A DNA stretch of 64,000 nucleotides from contig OZ020256.1 in assembly GCA_963971285.1 (NCBI GenBank), forward strand, positions 498,501-562,500, in the 5' to 3' direction. Within the stretch, counting starts at the first letter, position 1. The number at the start of each line of letters is the position of its first letter. Shown here in pieces: positions 49,666-60,924 of this stretch. The position numbers and the translations under genes are program-made. Under the pieces are notes generated by a model that saw only the letters and a program-made list of their open reading frames with translations, ran no database searches and was not told where the DNA came from. The stretch is from Astropecten irregularis (Eukaryota; Echinodermata; Asteroidea; Paxillosida; Astropectinidae).

Positions 49666-49995
49666 AATTCCGTCTACATGGTTGAATGCCCTCCTGTTTC
49701 CGTGATGTTTCAATCTTCGATGTTGCCAAGGCTACCAGCATGGCGCGACATCAAAATGGTGGAAAGCTGCGACGAATCACGGGCAGCGTGTCCACCACGC
49801 TCAGCAGACAGACTGCTGAGACTTGTTCAAATAATGGTAACGAGGCAGAGAGATAACATAACGCATCTCTGCAATATTGTCTGTTGCCAATCCCGTACAA
49901 ACAGTATGTACACATATTTCCTGCATTCCTCGTAATAAGAAGGGAAAACAGGACTGGCAACTCCGACGCAGGGCCCCACTGGACAGTTTTCTTCC

Positions 49996-50325
<330 letters not shown>

Positions 50326-50587
50326 TCAAAATGTCTTTCTGCATATGTCACACAAAACACTTGGTTTTTATACATAAACTAACTGACATGCCATCAGTGA
50401 TGGTGGTTGGTGAATGGCCAGCCATCTGATGGTCACTCCTCCAATTTGCTTTCGTTTCAGTGACATTGTAAAATCCTTGATGAAATCAGAACCTTGGGTC
50501 ACAAAGCTTTTAAAGACATCTAACTTAATACAATGACCAATAAGACTTTCTTATAAAGGATCTTTATTGAAGGCAATAAAGCCGTCA

Positions 50588-50628
50588 ATAAAAATCCTGC
50601 TTGGATCAAAACCTGTCAGGCCCTCCTA
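50588..50628 (-). repeat. Dispersed CTGAC...TTTGATCCAAGCAGGAT repeat, copy 2
   Basis: On the minus strand GGAGGGCCTGACAGGTTTTG then ATCCAAGCAGGAT. It lies about 20 bp beyond the LINE poly(A) tract. Confidence 0.5.
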
Positions 50629-50647
50629 TAAACTTCAAGAATTTTAC

Positions 50648-51036
50648 TTTTTTTTTTTTTTTTTTTTTTTTTATGAAAAATCGCCAATCACAAGGCCCAA
50701 AACAGGCCACTCCAGGTGATGGCTAAAACGAGGAGAAAAGGGAACAAAGAAGAAATCATGGGGTAGAAAGATAACTATTGATGTTGCACTTAAATTGAGA
50801 CAAATTGTAAGTGGAAGGGAAGCAGGATGCAGGTAGTGAATTCCACAGCAAGGCAGTACGCGGGAAGAAACTGGATGAGTATCCCCGAGTATTTGACTTG
50901 GGGACCACCACAGTGTATGAATGTGACTGAACAGAGAAACGTGTGGTGCGACCAAAGGTACGGTTGGGTGGAACAACCAGTTCAGTTCATTATTTTGGCT
51001 GATGAGCTGTTTGCAGCAGTTTATTACTTGACTTTC
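50648..51036 (-). mobile_element. LINE (non-LTR retrotransposon) 3' end with poly(A)25
   Basis: On the minus strand a frame from about 51036 to the stop at 50756 encodes a sequence including VPPNRTFGRTTRF, then FFPRTALLWNSLPAS, then NLSQFKCNINSYLSTP. The R-T-x-x-x-W-N-S-L-P core followed by an F-K segment is the usual C-terminal signature after the reverse transcriptase of CR1/L2/Jockey-like LINEs. About 85 bases of 3' UTR follow, then 25 uninterrupted A's (50648-50672). The frame meets a stop upstream at 51037-51039, so only the last ~90 codons survive, a 5'-truncated insertion. Confidence 0.75.
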
Positions 51037-52221
51037 TCATAAAGTGCATTTTGTACCCAAATGCAAAAGAGGATGCTGATCTTAGAAGCAGGGACCTCAG
51101 TACAAGCCGATCCATTCATCCTACCTCCTGCCAACCAACCTGCCGTCCTTCCACGTGGCTATATTTAGTCACAATCTCGGGCTTAATTTGAAGTCCCTAC
51201 TAGGGAATTTGTCTAACAGCCTCATGGCTAGTTACTTCCTAAAGAGACCCAGTAGGATGTATATAATCAGATAGTCTCTACATGTTTTGAGCTAGGGTGT
51301 CTAGATACGGTCTCCTTTAATCAATATGTCATGCTTCACTTTCAGGTTAACCCGTAAATCAGGCTGCGTTATGGTAGAGGTTAGGATACACTAAGGTTAT
51401 GGTCTTCATTTTATTAGACTGTGTAAAATTATTCAGATTTTCTTTATGCACCTAGGTCATATGCACCAAAAGTTCCCAAGTGATCATACAAAAGCTGTAG
51501 GCTAAGATACAACCTTTTTGCATACATTGCTGTTGATGCAGAATGACATGGCATAGAGATACCTTTACACAAACACAAGCTCAAGTACCAACCTCGACCC
51601 AACCCAGTGGAATGAACCATGCGGATCGGTCTGCATTGGAGGTCAGGTTTAGGAGCCAGAGAGAGATACTGAACACAAGTCTTGCCATGAAACACTACGA
51701 CCCAACCCCATCCCCTACAAATATGACCAACTACTTGTTGAGCATTGGCATCAGTGTGGTCTGTCAATTTCTCAAGGGGCGAGGAGGAAGAAGGTGGGGG
51801 TGGGGGAGAGGGAACAAGGCAGGGCTTTTACTCAATGTCTAAGGAGGGCAGTTTGGACAAGCAATCAGAAATAGCCAGACAGACAGGTAGCCAGTTGAGA
51901 GCCAGAGGTGCTAAGTCGCTTCCCTCCGGCCCAAATGCCCACCAGGTGATGGCAAGTGCCAACCCTAACTGACCTTTCATATGGTTCTGTTACAGGGAGA
52001 CTTGATATGGGGGATACTGGTCAGGTCAAATCTGTTTTTCAGAATGTGTTGGGGTAGGAATACTGAGAAGTGACGGCTGTCTCTACTTTAGGGGGATTAT
52101 TGGCAAGTGTTTGTTGAATGCAACACCGTAAGAGAAATCAACATGTTTTGGGGTTGGGGGAAAGTGCAAGGTTCATTCTATCTTCCTCCTCTCAGAATCA
52201 CACATCCCAAGAGTGGAGACA

Positions 52222-52380
52222 CTTGCTGTAGACTGGGAACCCCTCACAGTGCTACTTGTAATACAAGGAGAGCACCTGTTTCAATTCAGTATGAGGGAAT
52301 GGTTACCCTGAAACACAGAGTCAGAAGTAGTAATTGCCTTGCTGTCGACTAGGTACCCCTCAAAGTGTGATTGGTAATTG
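52222..52380. repeat. Internal direct repeat, ~41 bp, offset ~116 bp
   Basis: CTTGCTGTAGACTGGGAACC at 52222 recurs as CTTGCTGTCGACTAGGTACC at 52338. Both continue with CCTCA-AGTG and end in GTAAT. Possibly the ends of a decayed element. Confidence 0.45.
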
Positions 52381-52394
52381 TAAAGAGACTATTA

Positions 52395-52514
52395 GGGTCT
52401 GTTTGTTTATAGCACGGGATCCCAGATCTGAGGATCCACATCCCAAGCAGGATACGCTAAAATGGGATCCGGATTAGCAAGATTCATGATCTTGTGCGTG
52501 AAACAAACAGGCCC
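52395..52514. mobile_element. GGGCCTGTTTGTTTCA hairpin MITE, copy 2
   Basis: 120 bp; left GGGTCTGTTTGTTTATAGCA, right GTGCGTGAAACAAACAGGCC. GGATCC-like words and AGGATACGCTAAAATGGGAT in the centre are the complement of the core of copy 1, so it is inverted relative to that copy. Confidence 0.65.
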
Positions 52515-52635
52515 TCAATTTTTATTCCAGATGAGGGACTGCTTTCTCCACTTCTTCTGTGTGAACAATGTAGCCCTAATCTTGGAGTCCCCATATAACT
52601 TAGTCCAGAGCAATCTAAACAGGGTAAATATTCAC

Positions 52636-52832
52636 CTGTGTGAGTTCTCATGTGAGCCTTGAGATGTGAGCTTTTGGTGTAGACTTTGTTGCAGCCCTGG
52701 AACGTGCAGCGATGCACCCGGCGCCGCTTGCCGTTGTCTAGTACAAGTTCTGTCACCGCCCTGGTACCCCGCAGGATGGTTTCCGAAGACGATGTCCTCC
52801 TAGCACTGCCAGCGTGCCATGGACCCATTTGT
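52636..52832 (-). CDS. KLF12: KLF12-like coding exon with zinc finger 1
   Basis: Acceptor TTTCTTCACAG, exon of 197 nt starting at the third base of a codon, donor ACACAG|GTGAAT in phase 1. It encodes [20 protein letters not shown], a short linker, then [16 protein letters not shown] and [17 protein letters not shown]. Finger 1 is C-x4-C-x12-H-x3-H. The basic KRRR just before it is a likely nuclear-localisation element. The serine/arginine-rich upstream part has no recognised motif. Confidence 0.95.
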
Positions 52833-54710
52833 CTGTGAAGAAACAACGAAGAGGACTTGTTAGTTTAGGGAATAGTGAGAAGAATGATACCAGAGAAGAT
52901 CCATCACTCTTGACATGAGGGCAAGTTCATGAAGTTGCGAAGAACCAAAAATATTGGATTCTATGCACTAAGTACGTGAGGAATTCAGTCATATTTATGA
53001 GAAAAAATTGCATGGAAAGTTGACTTGATATCATCAAGTAGTAACATGGCCTAAAGACACCTGAGGCTGCACATTTGGCAGCAAGACAATTCTAGGTCGG
53101 ATAAACCTTGTAAAAAAACAGGGATTAAGTTCTACCTAATATACTTCCATCATAATCATCTTTTCCTAGAAGTGCATTTCTGTTTGTGTAGTAACAAAGT
53201 TCATACAGCAGGTTGTTTTGGTTCATGTAGTACAGTGTAGACTGCTTCCTTGGATCCTGCTCCATGTTGAATCCCCAAACCACAGTCCTTACCCCCCTCC
53301 TTACCCCCTCTCCTTGAGTAGATTACTACCAGATGCCTCCCAGTAGGCCTCATCACGATACTTCAATTACTCACAGCTTCATCCAAAATACGATATGACA
53401 TCACCCTCCTGAGTGCACTTTTCTGGTTAGTTTAGACAGATTATCTTTTCGTCGGAGCCTTATTTATTATTTTTTTTTTTCTTTCAGGAGAGGTGAGGGA
53501 GTCCAAATTAAAACCAGTTGGACGCTAAAAGGTAGCACTTGGATGCAACAACAACCCAAAAATCAGAGGCAGGCAGAGTGTGAGTCACTCTCTGGAGTAA
53601 GTGGAGGGAGGCAGGATTGGTTTGGAGTCTTAGGGGTAGGCCGGGGCATGATTTGATGATTATGTGCCCAGCAAAAGCCTGGACAAAACTATGGCACCAG
53701 CTACGTATTTTATGGAGCTCTAGGGAGAATTAGAGTCAGGTCTTATGCTATGATGGCAAAAGATCCCGTCTCTGGCAATGCTAGTACTTCTAAGGTTTGC
53801 TTGGAGTTAGGAGGGCCTGACGCATTTTGATCCTGGCAGGATCTTCATCAAAGGCTTCATTAAGCTAAATCTTTAAAAAGTTAAACCCATTTATGGCTGT
53901 AAAAGAGTCTGACCCGTTGACTCTAGGATTTTAATATAGCGTGGACCCGTGATAAAACCCCCAATGTGTGTTGAGCGGGGTCTTGAAGCGAAGTTTGTCT
54001 TGAGTATAAAGTGTGAAAGTAGTGCGTGATGGTCCCAAGTTCACATTTGGAAGAGTTGACACAGAGTGGACCATTGTAAATATAGACATGTGTCAAAATA
54101 TTGCAGTGTGAAAAGGCCTTGAGCAAGTCCTCTTTTCCTTGATAGAAGGAAGGCTCAAGCTGCAGCATGCATACATGGGCTTGATGCCCGGACATTTACC
54201 ATGACTTCCTCAAATAAGAAATGTCCAGAACGGGCTTGCTTTTGTCGTTCCTGACAGTTGAGGTCACAGCGATAAATCTACCCCACTGTCACATTCCATT
54301 ATGCACTTCCTGACAGCTGATGTCTTAATATAAAAAATATTTCCAAACCGATCGTCATTTTACTGCATGTAGTGTTTTGACAATGTTCCAAAAGCAGCCC
54401 CATTGAGAAAACCCACACAATATTTCTGCGGTTGGTTCCGTTTCAGTCGTGATTCTTATCACAAAGTGTTCCCAGACGCACTCAAAGCAGTGAAAACTCA
54501 AATTACCACCGGGGTCCAGCAGCCTTCAAGTTCTTCTCATAATCTCTCCGACAAATTTTGCTGTCAGGAAGGGAAAATCTGAGCTGTGAATTGACACCAT
54601 GAAGAGAGATCAATTACGGCAGTGAAAAAGATCTCCAGGGAGTAGTCATTCCCCTAATTCTATTCTCCTACACATCCCGCTTAGAGGGTGAGTAACCAGC
54701 AAGAACTTAC
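52833..54710 (-). other. KLF12-like intron
   Basis: A 1.9-kb intron, donor GCAGCAGA|GTAAGT, phase 2. It contains dispersed-repeat copy 3 (53808-53860). The 54240-54660 part is free of repeats and carries candidate factor sites (see findings). No further exon is recognised. Confidence 0.8.
53808..53860 (+). repeat. Dispersed CTGAC...TTTGATCCTGGCAGGATC repeat, copy 3
   Basis: GGAGGGCCTGACGCATTTTG, ATCCTGGCAGGATCTTCATC and AAAGGCTTCATTAAGC; the best-preserved + strand copy. Confidence 0.55.
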
Positions 54711-54876
54711 TCTGCTGCCTGAGCAACTTTTATCAGTGCCCCCGCCCCACTTTTGGTGATGCTTTCCAGGGTGACAGTGGGCCTGTCGTCCTCTTCTCTG
54801 CCTGGTCTACGTTGGACGGGAGAGGATGATGCTACAATGGTGTTGGCTCTCTTCTTGGCATCGACAGGGCCATCAT
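54711..54876 (-). CDS. KLF12: KLF12-like coding exon with conserved pre-finger block
   Basis: Acceptor CTTGTTCACAG, 166 nt, phase 1 in and phase 2 out. It encodes DGPVDAKKRANTIVASSSPV, QRRPGREEDD and RPTVTLESITKSGAGALIKV then AQAAE. The acidic stretch followed by P-x-V-T-L-x-S closely parallels the DDDDLPNVTLDSV block upstream of the fingers in KLF12, as I recall it. That supports the subfamily call independently of the fingers. A bipartite basic pair (KKR, QRR) may aid nuclear import. Confidence 0.9.
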
Positions 54877-56151
54877 CTGTGAACAAGAAGCACAAACTCT
54901 GGTCACTTACCAACTGAATGGGGCCATCATGTTGGCAACCCTTGCGACAGCGTTTCACTCTAACCAAACTAACACTCTGCAGTCTATCACCACAATGTTA
55001 TTGCCAGCACAACTCTAGCCTTTATCAATTTTACTTGTTGATAGTTCTTGCGTCAGCGAACAATGAAACGAACTCACTGAATAATTTCAAACAAACCATT
55101 TCCAAAAACTCTATTACATGATTGAAAAACATCATCCAGTCCCTGTACAATCTATCGGTAGTTACTGCTTCAATACAAAGTCCCCACTTGATTGAAGTTC
55201 AGAATGACGTTTTGTTCAATTATTCTAGAATGTAATTTCAGTTATATATTCATCTCAATCAATTCAAGAAAGAAACCTTAAAGGGTAAGTTTTATTTGTT
55301 TGTTTGTTTTCATCAAATTTCATTCGCACAGCACTAATCTTAATATAACTCCCATAAAGTGCACTGACTAGTGGGAAGTGCATCAAAGCCACTCTGCTTA
55401 TCTTGAGTCTAAGTTTATTATTCCTTGAAGGCGAGGCTGTATCATGACGATGCAAGCTCAGTGAGGAACTGCAGCTGCGAACAAAATGTTGTCAATAAAA
55501 TACTGCCACCTCGGATCTAGAATGTCCAGGATCACATCACTAGCAATACCTGCCTGGAAGGCCTTCCCCTAGCCTTCCCTGTGAATAACTAGTAATCAGC
55601 TATCAGTAATGAATGTTTGGCATGGTAGACCTGATCGGTCTGTCAAAGTCCAACAAGACCATGAGATGCATCTTGGTAAGCTTTGGAGGTTGAGAGGGTT
55701 TACAACAACTCGCAAACTTGAAACATGTTCAAGAATGTTACTCGTCCGGTCTTTGACTCGAGACCGGACTCAAGACCGTTTTTGCCGGACTTGGTCTCGG
55801 AGGTTCATGATTTGGACTTGGTCTAGGACTCGGACTCTGTGACTCGATGACTCGGGCCGAGTCCGGCTCGAGACCAGCAAATTTCACCAGTTTTGAGTGT
55901 ATGCCAACTTTATTTCTTAATGCAAAGCTTTTTGCAATGTCAAAAACAGATTCTCGGTCAGTCTCGATCTCGTGTGGAGTCGGACTCGGTCTGGGATGTG
56001 TTGACTCAGTCTTGATCTCGAACTCAGATGGACTGGACTCGGACTCGGTCTTGGACTGACCGGACTCAGACACAGCACTGCCAATAGGTAACAATGTCAT
56101 GGTGAAAGAAAAGTGTCCTCAAAGAAGTCAGGGATTTTAGGAGGAGCTTAC
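54877..56151 (-). other. KLF12-like intron
   Basis: A 1.3-kb intron, donor ACATGG|GTAAGC, phase 1. The 55739-56080 part is a GACTCGG-rich element. Otherwise ordinary AT-rich sequence. Confidence 0.8.
55739..56080. mobile_element. GACTCGG-rich element, right end CACAGCACTG
   Basis: Both outer parts are arrays of GACTCGG/GGTCTCG/GAGACCGG words in opposing orientation around a more ordinary centre. The right end GGACTCAGACACAGCACTG matches the right terminus of the small element at 57476-57595. A matching CAGTGCT left end and a target duplication were not found, so the copy may be truncated. Confidence 0.5.
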
Positions 56152-56275
56152 CCATGTCTGATGCATCGGATGATCGCTTGCTACTTCCATGACCTCTTGT
56201 TCCGTTCATCGAGAGGTCCACAGGTTCTGTCTGGTATTCCTCCTCTGGATGTATAGATGCTGATGATAAATAAGG
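56152..56275 (-). CDS. KLF12: KLF12-like coding exon with CtBP-binding PVDLS motif
   Basis: Acceptor ATTTCCTCAG, 124 nt, phase 0 in and phase 1 out. It encodes PYLSSASIHPEEEYQTEPVD, LSMNGTRGHGSSKRSSDASD and M. EPVDLSMN (PVDLS codons at 56210-56224) is the classical PxDLS docking site for the CtBP corepressor. In the family it sits in KLF3, KLF8 and KLF12, always N-terminal to the fingers as here. YQTEPVDLS even resembles TQTEPVDLS of KLF12. The serine/basic run after it is unassigned. Confidence 0.9.
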
Positions 56276-56477
56276 CTGAGGAAATAAATAAAAAGAACAG
56301 GTGGAACAAGGTTAGAGAGACTGTAGCGGTTTGGTAGAGTTCTCATCAGAGATAGAGACTGTTTAGTCATTTGTTTGGTAAGATTGACAAGTTCACTCCG
56401 ACAACTAATCTAGACATCTCCATTGTAGGAATGCCTTGTCAGTTCTGTTGTAACTTTCTTAAGAGGATGAAAAAAAG

Positions 56478-56582
56478 AGGTTGAAAGTGAGGTTGGAAGT
56501 GAGCCTGCTGAGGTTGAAAGTGAGGCTGAAAAGGGGCTCCAAAGTGAGGCTGACAAGGGAGTTGAAAGTGAGGCTCCAAGTC
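56478..56582. repeat. Degenerate GAGG(T/C)TGAAAGT tandem tract
   Basis: Words GAAAGTGAGGTTG, GAAGTGAGCCTG, GAAAGTGAGGCTG and AAAGTGAGGCT recur about seven times at uneven spacing. Minisatellite-like low complexity. Confidence 0.55.
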
Positions 56583-57475
56583 GTGCTCAAAGGAAGATTT
56601 GCAGTCCAGCTTGTTACAGATGTTAGAGGCACCACACACAGCTCTTATTATACATTACAGGATTGCTTTGCCTGTTTTGCTATCAATGACTTGTTCAAGA
56701 TCAATGGTGGCAGGGTGTATTCTCACATTCTAGGAGAATGCTTAGGCAACAAGGCTCATCCAGTAAGGTACAAGTATTGCTGCTTTGTTCTAGAAACTAA
56801 TGCACTAAGAGCTTACATTACATCCACTTAGGTTTGCACCGACACTCAACAAAATTCAGATAAAATGCAAAACCCTGGATCACAAGTTCAGCCTAAGCAG
56901 GTTGGAAGCTTGCCTGTTCCTCAGACCCCACACCTCATACGGACCCAGCATAAGACGGCAGCGACTGAGAACACAACACGGATACACACTGCGCATATCC
57001 TGTGCTGAAAGGGGCGTGTGACGCACACCCAAGTGAATATATCCTGTGAGAGGAATTGACTCTGTGTTTGTCACCAGATCTATAAATGTTCCACCTCACC
57101 ATTTTTTCTCCAGTTTCCCTGTGAGACAGGTCCCGGGCCCCGATCAGGGACAGAGGCACGTGGGATAGGAAGCCCAAATTACCTTGGAAGGGGGCGAAAG
57201 ACAGGGAGAAGGGAGGGGGGAGTCTTAGACCTAAGACCTCTGGGACTATGTTTTTTTCATGTTCATATCGATATCTAGATGTTTAACATTCAATAATGTA
57301 ATCAACATTTCAAAGATATACCGTGTACTGACACCATGGAATGACAGATTCAGGTTTTGGTGTCAGTGCTCAAGTACATGTAGATGCTGTCCATTGGCAT
57401 GACATCATAAGAGATAGTATGCAGTGTATAGCCGTGGAATATTGTGTGTAGTGATTTATCCATTGTGGTTTCAGT

Positions 57476-57595
57476 CAGTGCTCTGAGACTGTCTTGGACT
57501 CGAGACCGGACTAAAGACTGTTTTTGTCGGACTCAGAGGTTCATGACTCGGACTCGGTCTCGGATTGGGACTGACCGAACTCGGGCACAGCACTG
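57476..57595. mobile_element. Probable hAT-type MITE with perfect 8-bp target duplication
   Basis: 120 bp, termini CAGTGCTCTG and CACAGCACTG. GTTTCAGT lies immediately on both sides (57468-57475 and 57596-57603). An 8-bp duplication with CAGTG-type termini is typical of hAT transposition. The interior is GACTCGG/GGTCTCGG-rich, shared with 55739-56080. Confidence 0.75.
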
Positions 57596-59129
57596 GTTTC
57601 AGTTCAGTTGACTCCAAAGTGTTGGGAATTGGGAGTGTAGAGAAGAGCCGTAACCACACTGCGCAGTGACTGTCAATTAGTACAGCAATCAATCAATCAA
57701 TCAGTGGGAGCATGCGATGCGGCAGCAGGTTGCCGCATCTACATTTGTACCTTTGAGCAGTACTCCTTCAGTCTTCTGATGGCCATCCCCCAGGCAGCCA
57801 CGCGACCCATCCCCATCTCGGCAAAATAAAGATCCATCTCACGCAACCACGTGTCATGCGGATGCCCAACCCGGCGAGTCCTACCAGTAGGTTCTCTCAT
57901 AGAGAGTACTTAGCTTCCAATCTGAATGTAATTTAGTTTTTCCACCTTAAGACTTAAACAAATCTACAAGCTTGCTCTTTAAGATCCCTGGCCATGGGCA
58001 GGAACTACCTGTATTTGTCAGTTTGAATGTAAGAACATCGGTTGAACAGACACACATGCTTCCTGACTCTACCACTGCAAGGTCAAGTTTGACATCTGAA
58101 GTACATGTATCACACTCATGTAATGCTTGAACAACAGATGCCTGTCTGAGTTAGTTTAGTTCTGTTGGAACTAACGAGCACAATGAACAGGTGTATTGTG
58201 GTGTAGATGTCTGCAGGTGACATTATACGCACCTGTGTGTGATAGGTAACCTCAAGGCTTAATCACATCTTATGCCAAAGCCTGCTTCTACTGTGTAGAT
58301 AGGCTCTTATTGCTCAAGGTAATGATGAAAATGGAGTGACACAGCTGGCTTAATGTACTGTAATAAAATCTGCAGGCTTCTGAATGTCACAGCAAGGGCA
58401 AGGTTATGGTATGCGGGTCATTCCACTATGTCAGGGCAGTGTCCATGTACCATTGTAGCATCAGCAAACTTGTACCATTCTATCATGCTTACTCTGAGTA
58501 TGAAAACTTGATTGTTTACTTTTGTTTTGAAAACTTACTATTTAAACTTGAATCAACATGTCTGTGAATGAGGTAATATTTCAAAATGAAAATGATTTTA
58601 GTTGTAAAAACCAAAAATAAAACCAAGGAAAACATGCACTGAAGCACTAAGATACATAGTGATTAATGTATTGATCTATGTATTGAATTGTGTTTTCTTG
58701 TATATGGAAACACCACCTTTGATGAAAAAATAATCAACTGTATTACAAATACACATACAGTCTGATAGTTAGCTGATGTCGAAGTACGCGGACACCACGC
58801 ACATTTAGCTCTTAACCTATCAGTTTCTGAAACCATCCCAGATCATCAATTTCCAGGCAGCTCAGATTGTGACTGACGGACAACCCCATGTCCCATCACA
58901 TTTCCTTGACGGTCTATAAACAAACAGCTGGATTCATCCCCAGGAACTGTTTGAGGAACGCAGATGCAACTTAAAATGACAAACTTGCGGCTCAATCTCA
59001 ATTTGGGGGAAAGGAGGGGGGGGGGAGGGAGGGAGGTTTAAGCCAACTGATTATGATTGAATACTTAATGACATGAGGAACTTCTGCACATCTTAAAAGG
59101 TTGTACATGTTAGCATAGTTTGATTGAAT

Positions 59130-59360
59130 CAAGATGTTTGGCCCGACCTTGACAATGATGGCTAACACCATGCAGGCCGACCTGCACTCTCCAAAGGAAA
59201 AACAGATTTGGCTCTTTTGGAAGTTTACGGCGCTGAGAGTTCACCAGAGTTTCCTCTGGCGCGAGAGAGGTCTAATTAACAGCAGACCGATGCTCCCAGG
59301 AGATCAGACAGATAAGAGACAGAGATAAACAAATTAGTGCCCCCTTCACCAGGGAGGGCA
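59130..59360. promoter_or_regulatory. Candidate regulatory block with paired GATA words
   Basis: A repeat-free stretch of balanced composition with CAGATAAGAGACAGAGATAA (two GATA-type sites), TAATTAAC homeobox-type words and GGCGCTGAGAG. Only suggestive; no conservation data are available here. Confidence 0.2.
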
Positions 59361-60543
59361 AAGCAGGAGGGGGGGAAAAGGGCAAATTCATCTTGATTTC
59401 CTGCCACCGAAATGGTGGTTAATCCAGGCTCACCCCTTGCCAGTTTGGCAGTGGCGTCACTAGGCAGCTGCTACACCGCTGCTTGAGGAAGAGGGAGATT
59501 TGCAAGATTAAGAGGGCCTAGGGTCACGACAAGATACCAGGTGAGAGAGGGTAAGGAGGGGAGGGTAGAAGTTTCACAAACCAGACCACAGGTAGTGCTG
59601 ATATCTGACAAGTAACAACCGTCAAAACACAGAAAATGAACATCCTTAAGTCTAGCAAGGCTCATACACGTCAGTGATTTCATCCCACCAGCAAAAATAA
59701 CATGCACTGTCCAAAACTATCAAGACACCATACTTTCTACCGTCTGTGAACAGCAAGACAGCCAATGCAATGCCAAGAAATGATTTTTAGTTTATGAGGG
59801 CCAACTGTACTGATTCAAAATGTACTATCGTGTGCCATTTTTTCATTCTGGGCTATGATTTGAGAGCTAGCTCACCATTTTCTCCCTTTTTTTGGCATCC
59901 ATCACCAATACAAGTCTGAGGATTTCACTAAACGTGATAAAAATTCAAAACCAAAACACTGGTGCTGACTTTGTATAAGGTTCTAGGAAGTACATACATG
60001 TAGTAAGGTCACGTGATTCAGTGGGAAAAAAAACCCTCACCAGGACTAACAAGTTAACCACCTCTTCCTGGAGAAACACACTCATGAAACAGATGATTAT
60101 TGCCACAACTCTTACTCCAATTCTGAAGCTTACAAGCAGTTGATTCTTCGCTCGGCCGTACGATGGAAATGCTACATTACAGCATCCGCCTCAATCTGAA
60201 TGCAGCCACGCCCTGTTGTACAGGATTTGTATGTCGTCCCAATCAGACATGTAACAAGGTGCCGTTGGGCAGGTTGCAGCAGGTTACAGGAAATGTATCT
60301 TAAGGTGTGAATGATTTGTACCCCAACACTCGGGCTTCTGTATACCATATCCTTTTCCTGAGGCCCCTGGGGCAGTAGGTGTCAGAATCACAACAAGAAA
60401 CATCAGGCACAGCGGTATAAATTAGCACTTTTACACATTAGTTACGCAGACTACAAGCCAACCATGCGGCAGGCACATTTTGTCGTGTTTGTTATTGGAC
60501 TTTCAACCATGCTGCATTAAACAAGATCCAACGACAACATTAA

Positions 60544-60924
60544 AACCCTGTCCGCACTGGACTTTTTGGGGCAAAGTTACCGAGACGCTGCGTACTTTAC
60601 CCATTTTAAGTCAAGTACGGACGTCTCAGGAAGTCTTCCTTTCAGTTACTCTTCCTGACCAGCGCGGGTATTTCTACCAGCCAACTTCTGCCCAGGAAGA
60701 ATTTCCGAGACACTTTACCGGAGACGAAAAGTCCAGTGCGGACAATGCGAGTCCAGTGCCCTCATGGGCCTAGTATTGACAGCTCGGTAATTCTTCCACG
60801 CATACACGGTTAAGTTACCCGAGTGGAAAGTCCAAGTGCGGACACCGGCAATATTTGCCCATTTTTCATTTACCCATCGGCTCGGTGAAACCCCCGGAAA
60901 ATAAAGTCCAGTGCGGACAGGGCT
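60544..60924. mobile_element. Harbinger-like MITE with TAA target duplication
   Basis: 381 bp; left AACCCTGTCCGCACTGGACT, right AGTCCAGTGCGGACAGGGCT, flanked by TAA at 60541-60543 and 60925-60927. Two further internal copies of the terminal word occur in right-end orientation (AAAAGTCCAGTGCGGACAAT near 60729 and AAAGTCCAAGTGCGGACACC near 60827). No transposase frame. Confidence 0.75.

Noticed and set aside
49347-49667. 106-codon minus-strand open frame with repeated EGA-HV words
   Set aside because: The peptide repeat only reflects the tandem AGCGCCCTC units; it lies downstream of the KLF12-like stop and crosses a MITE.
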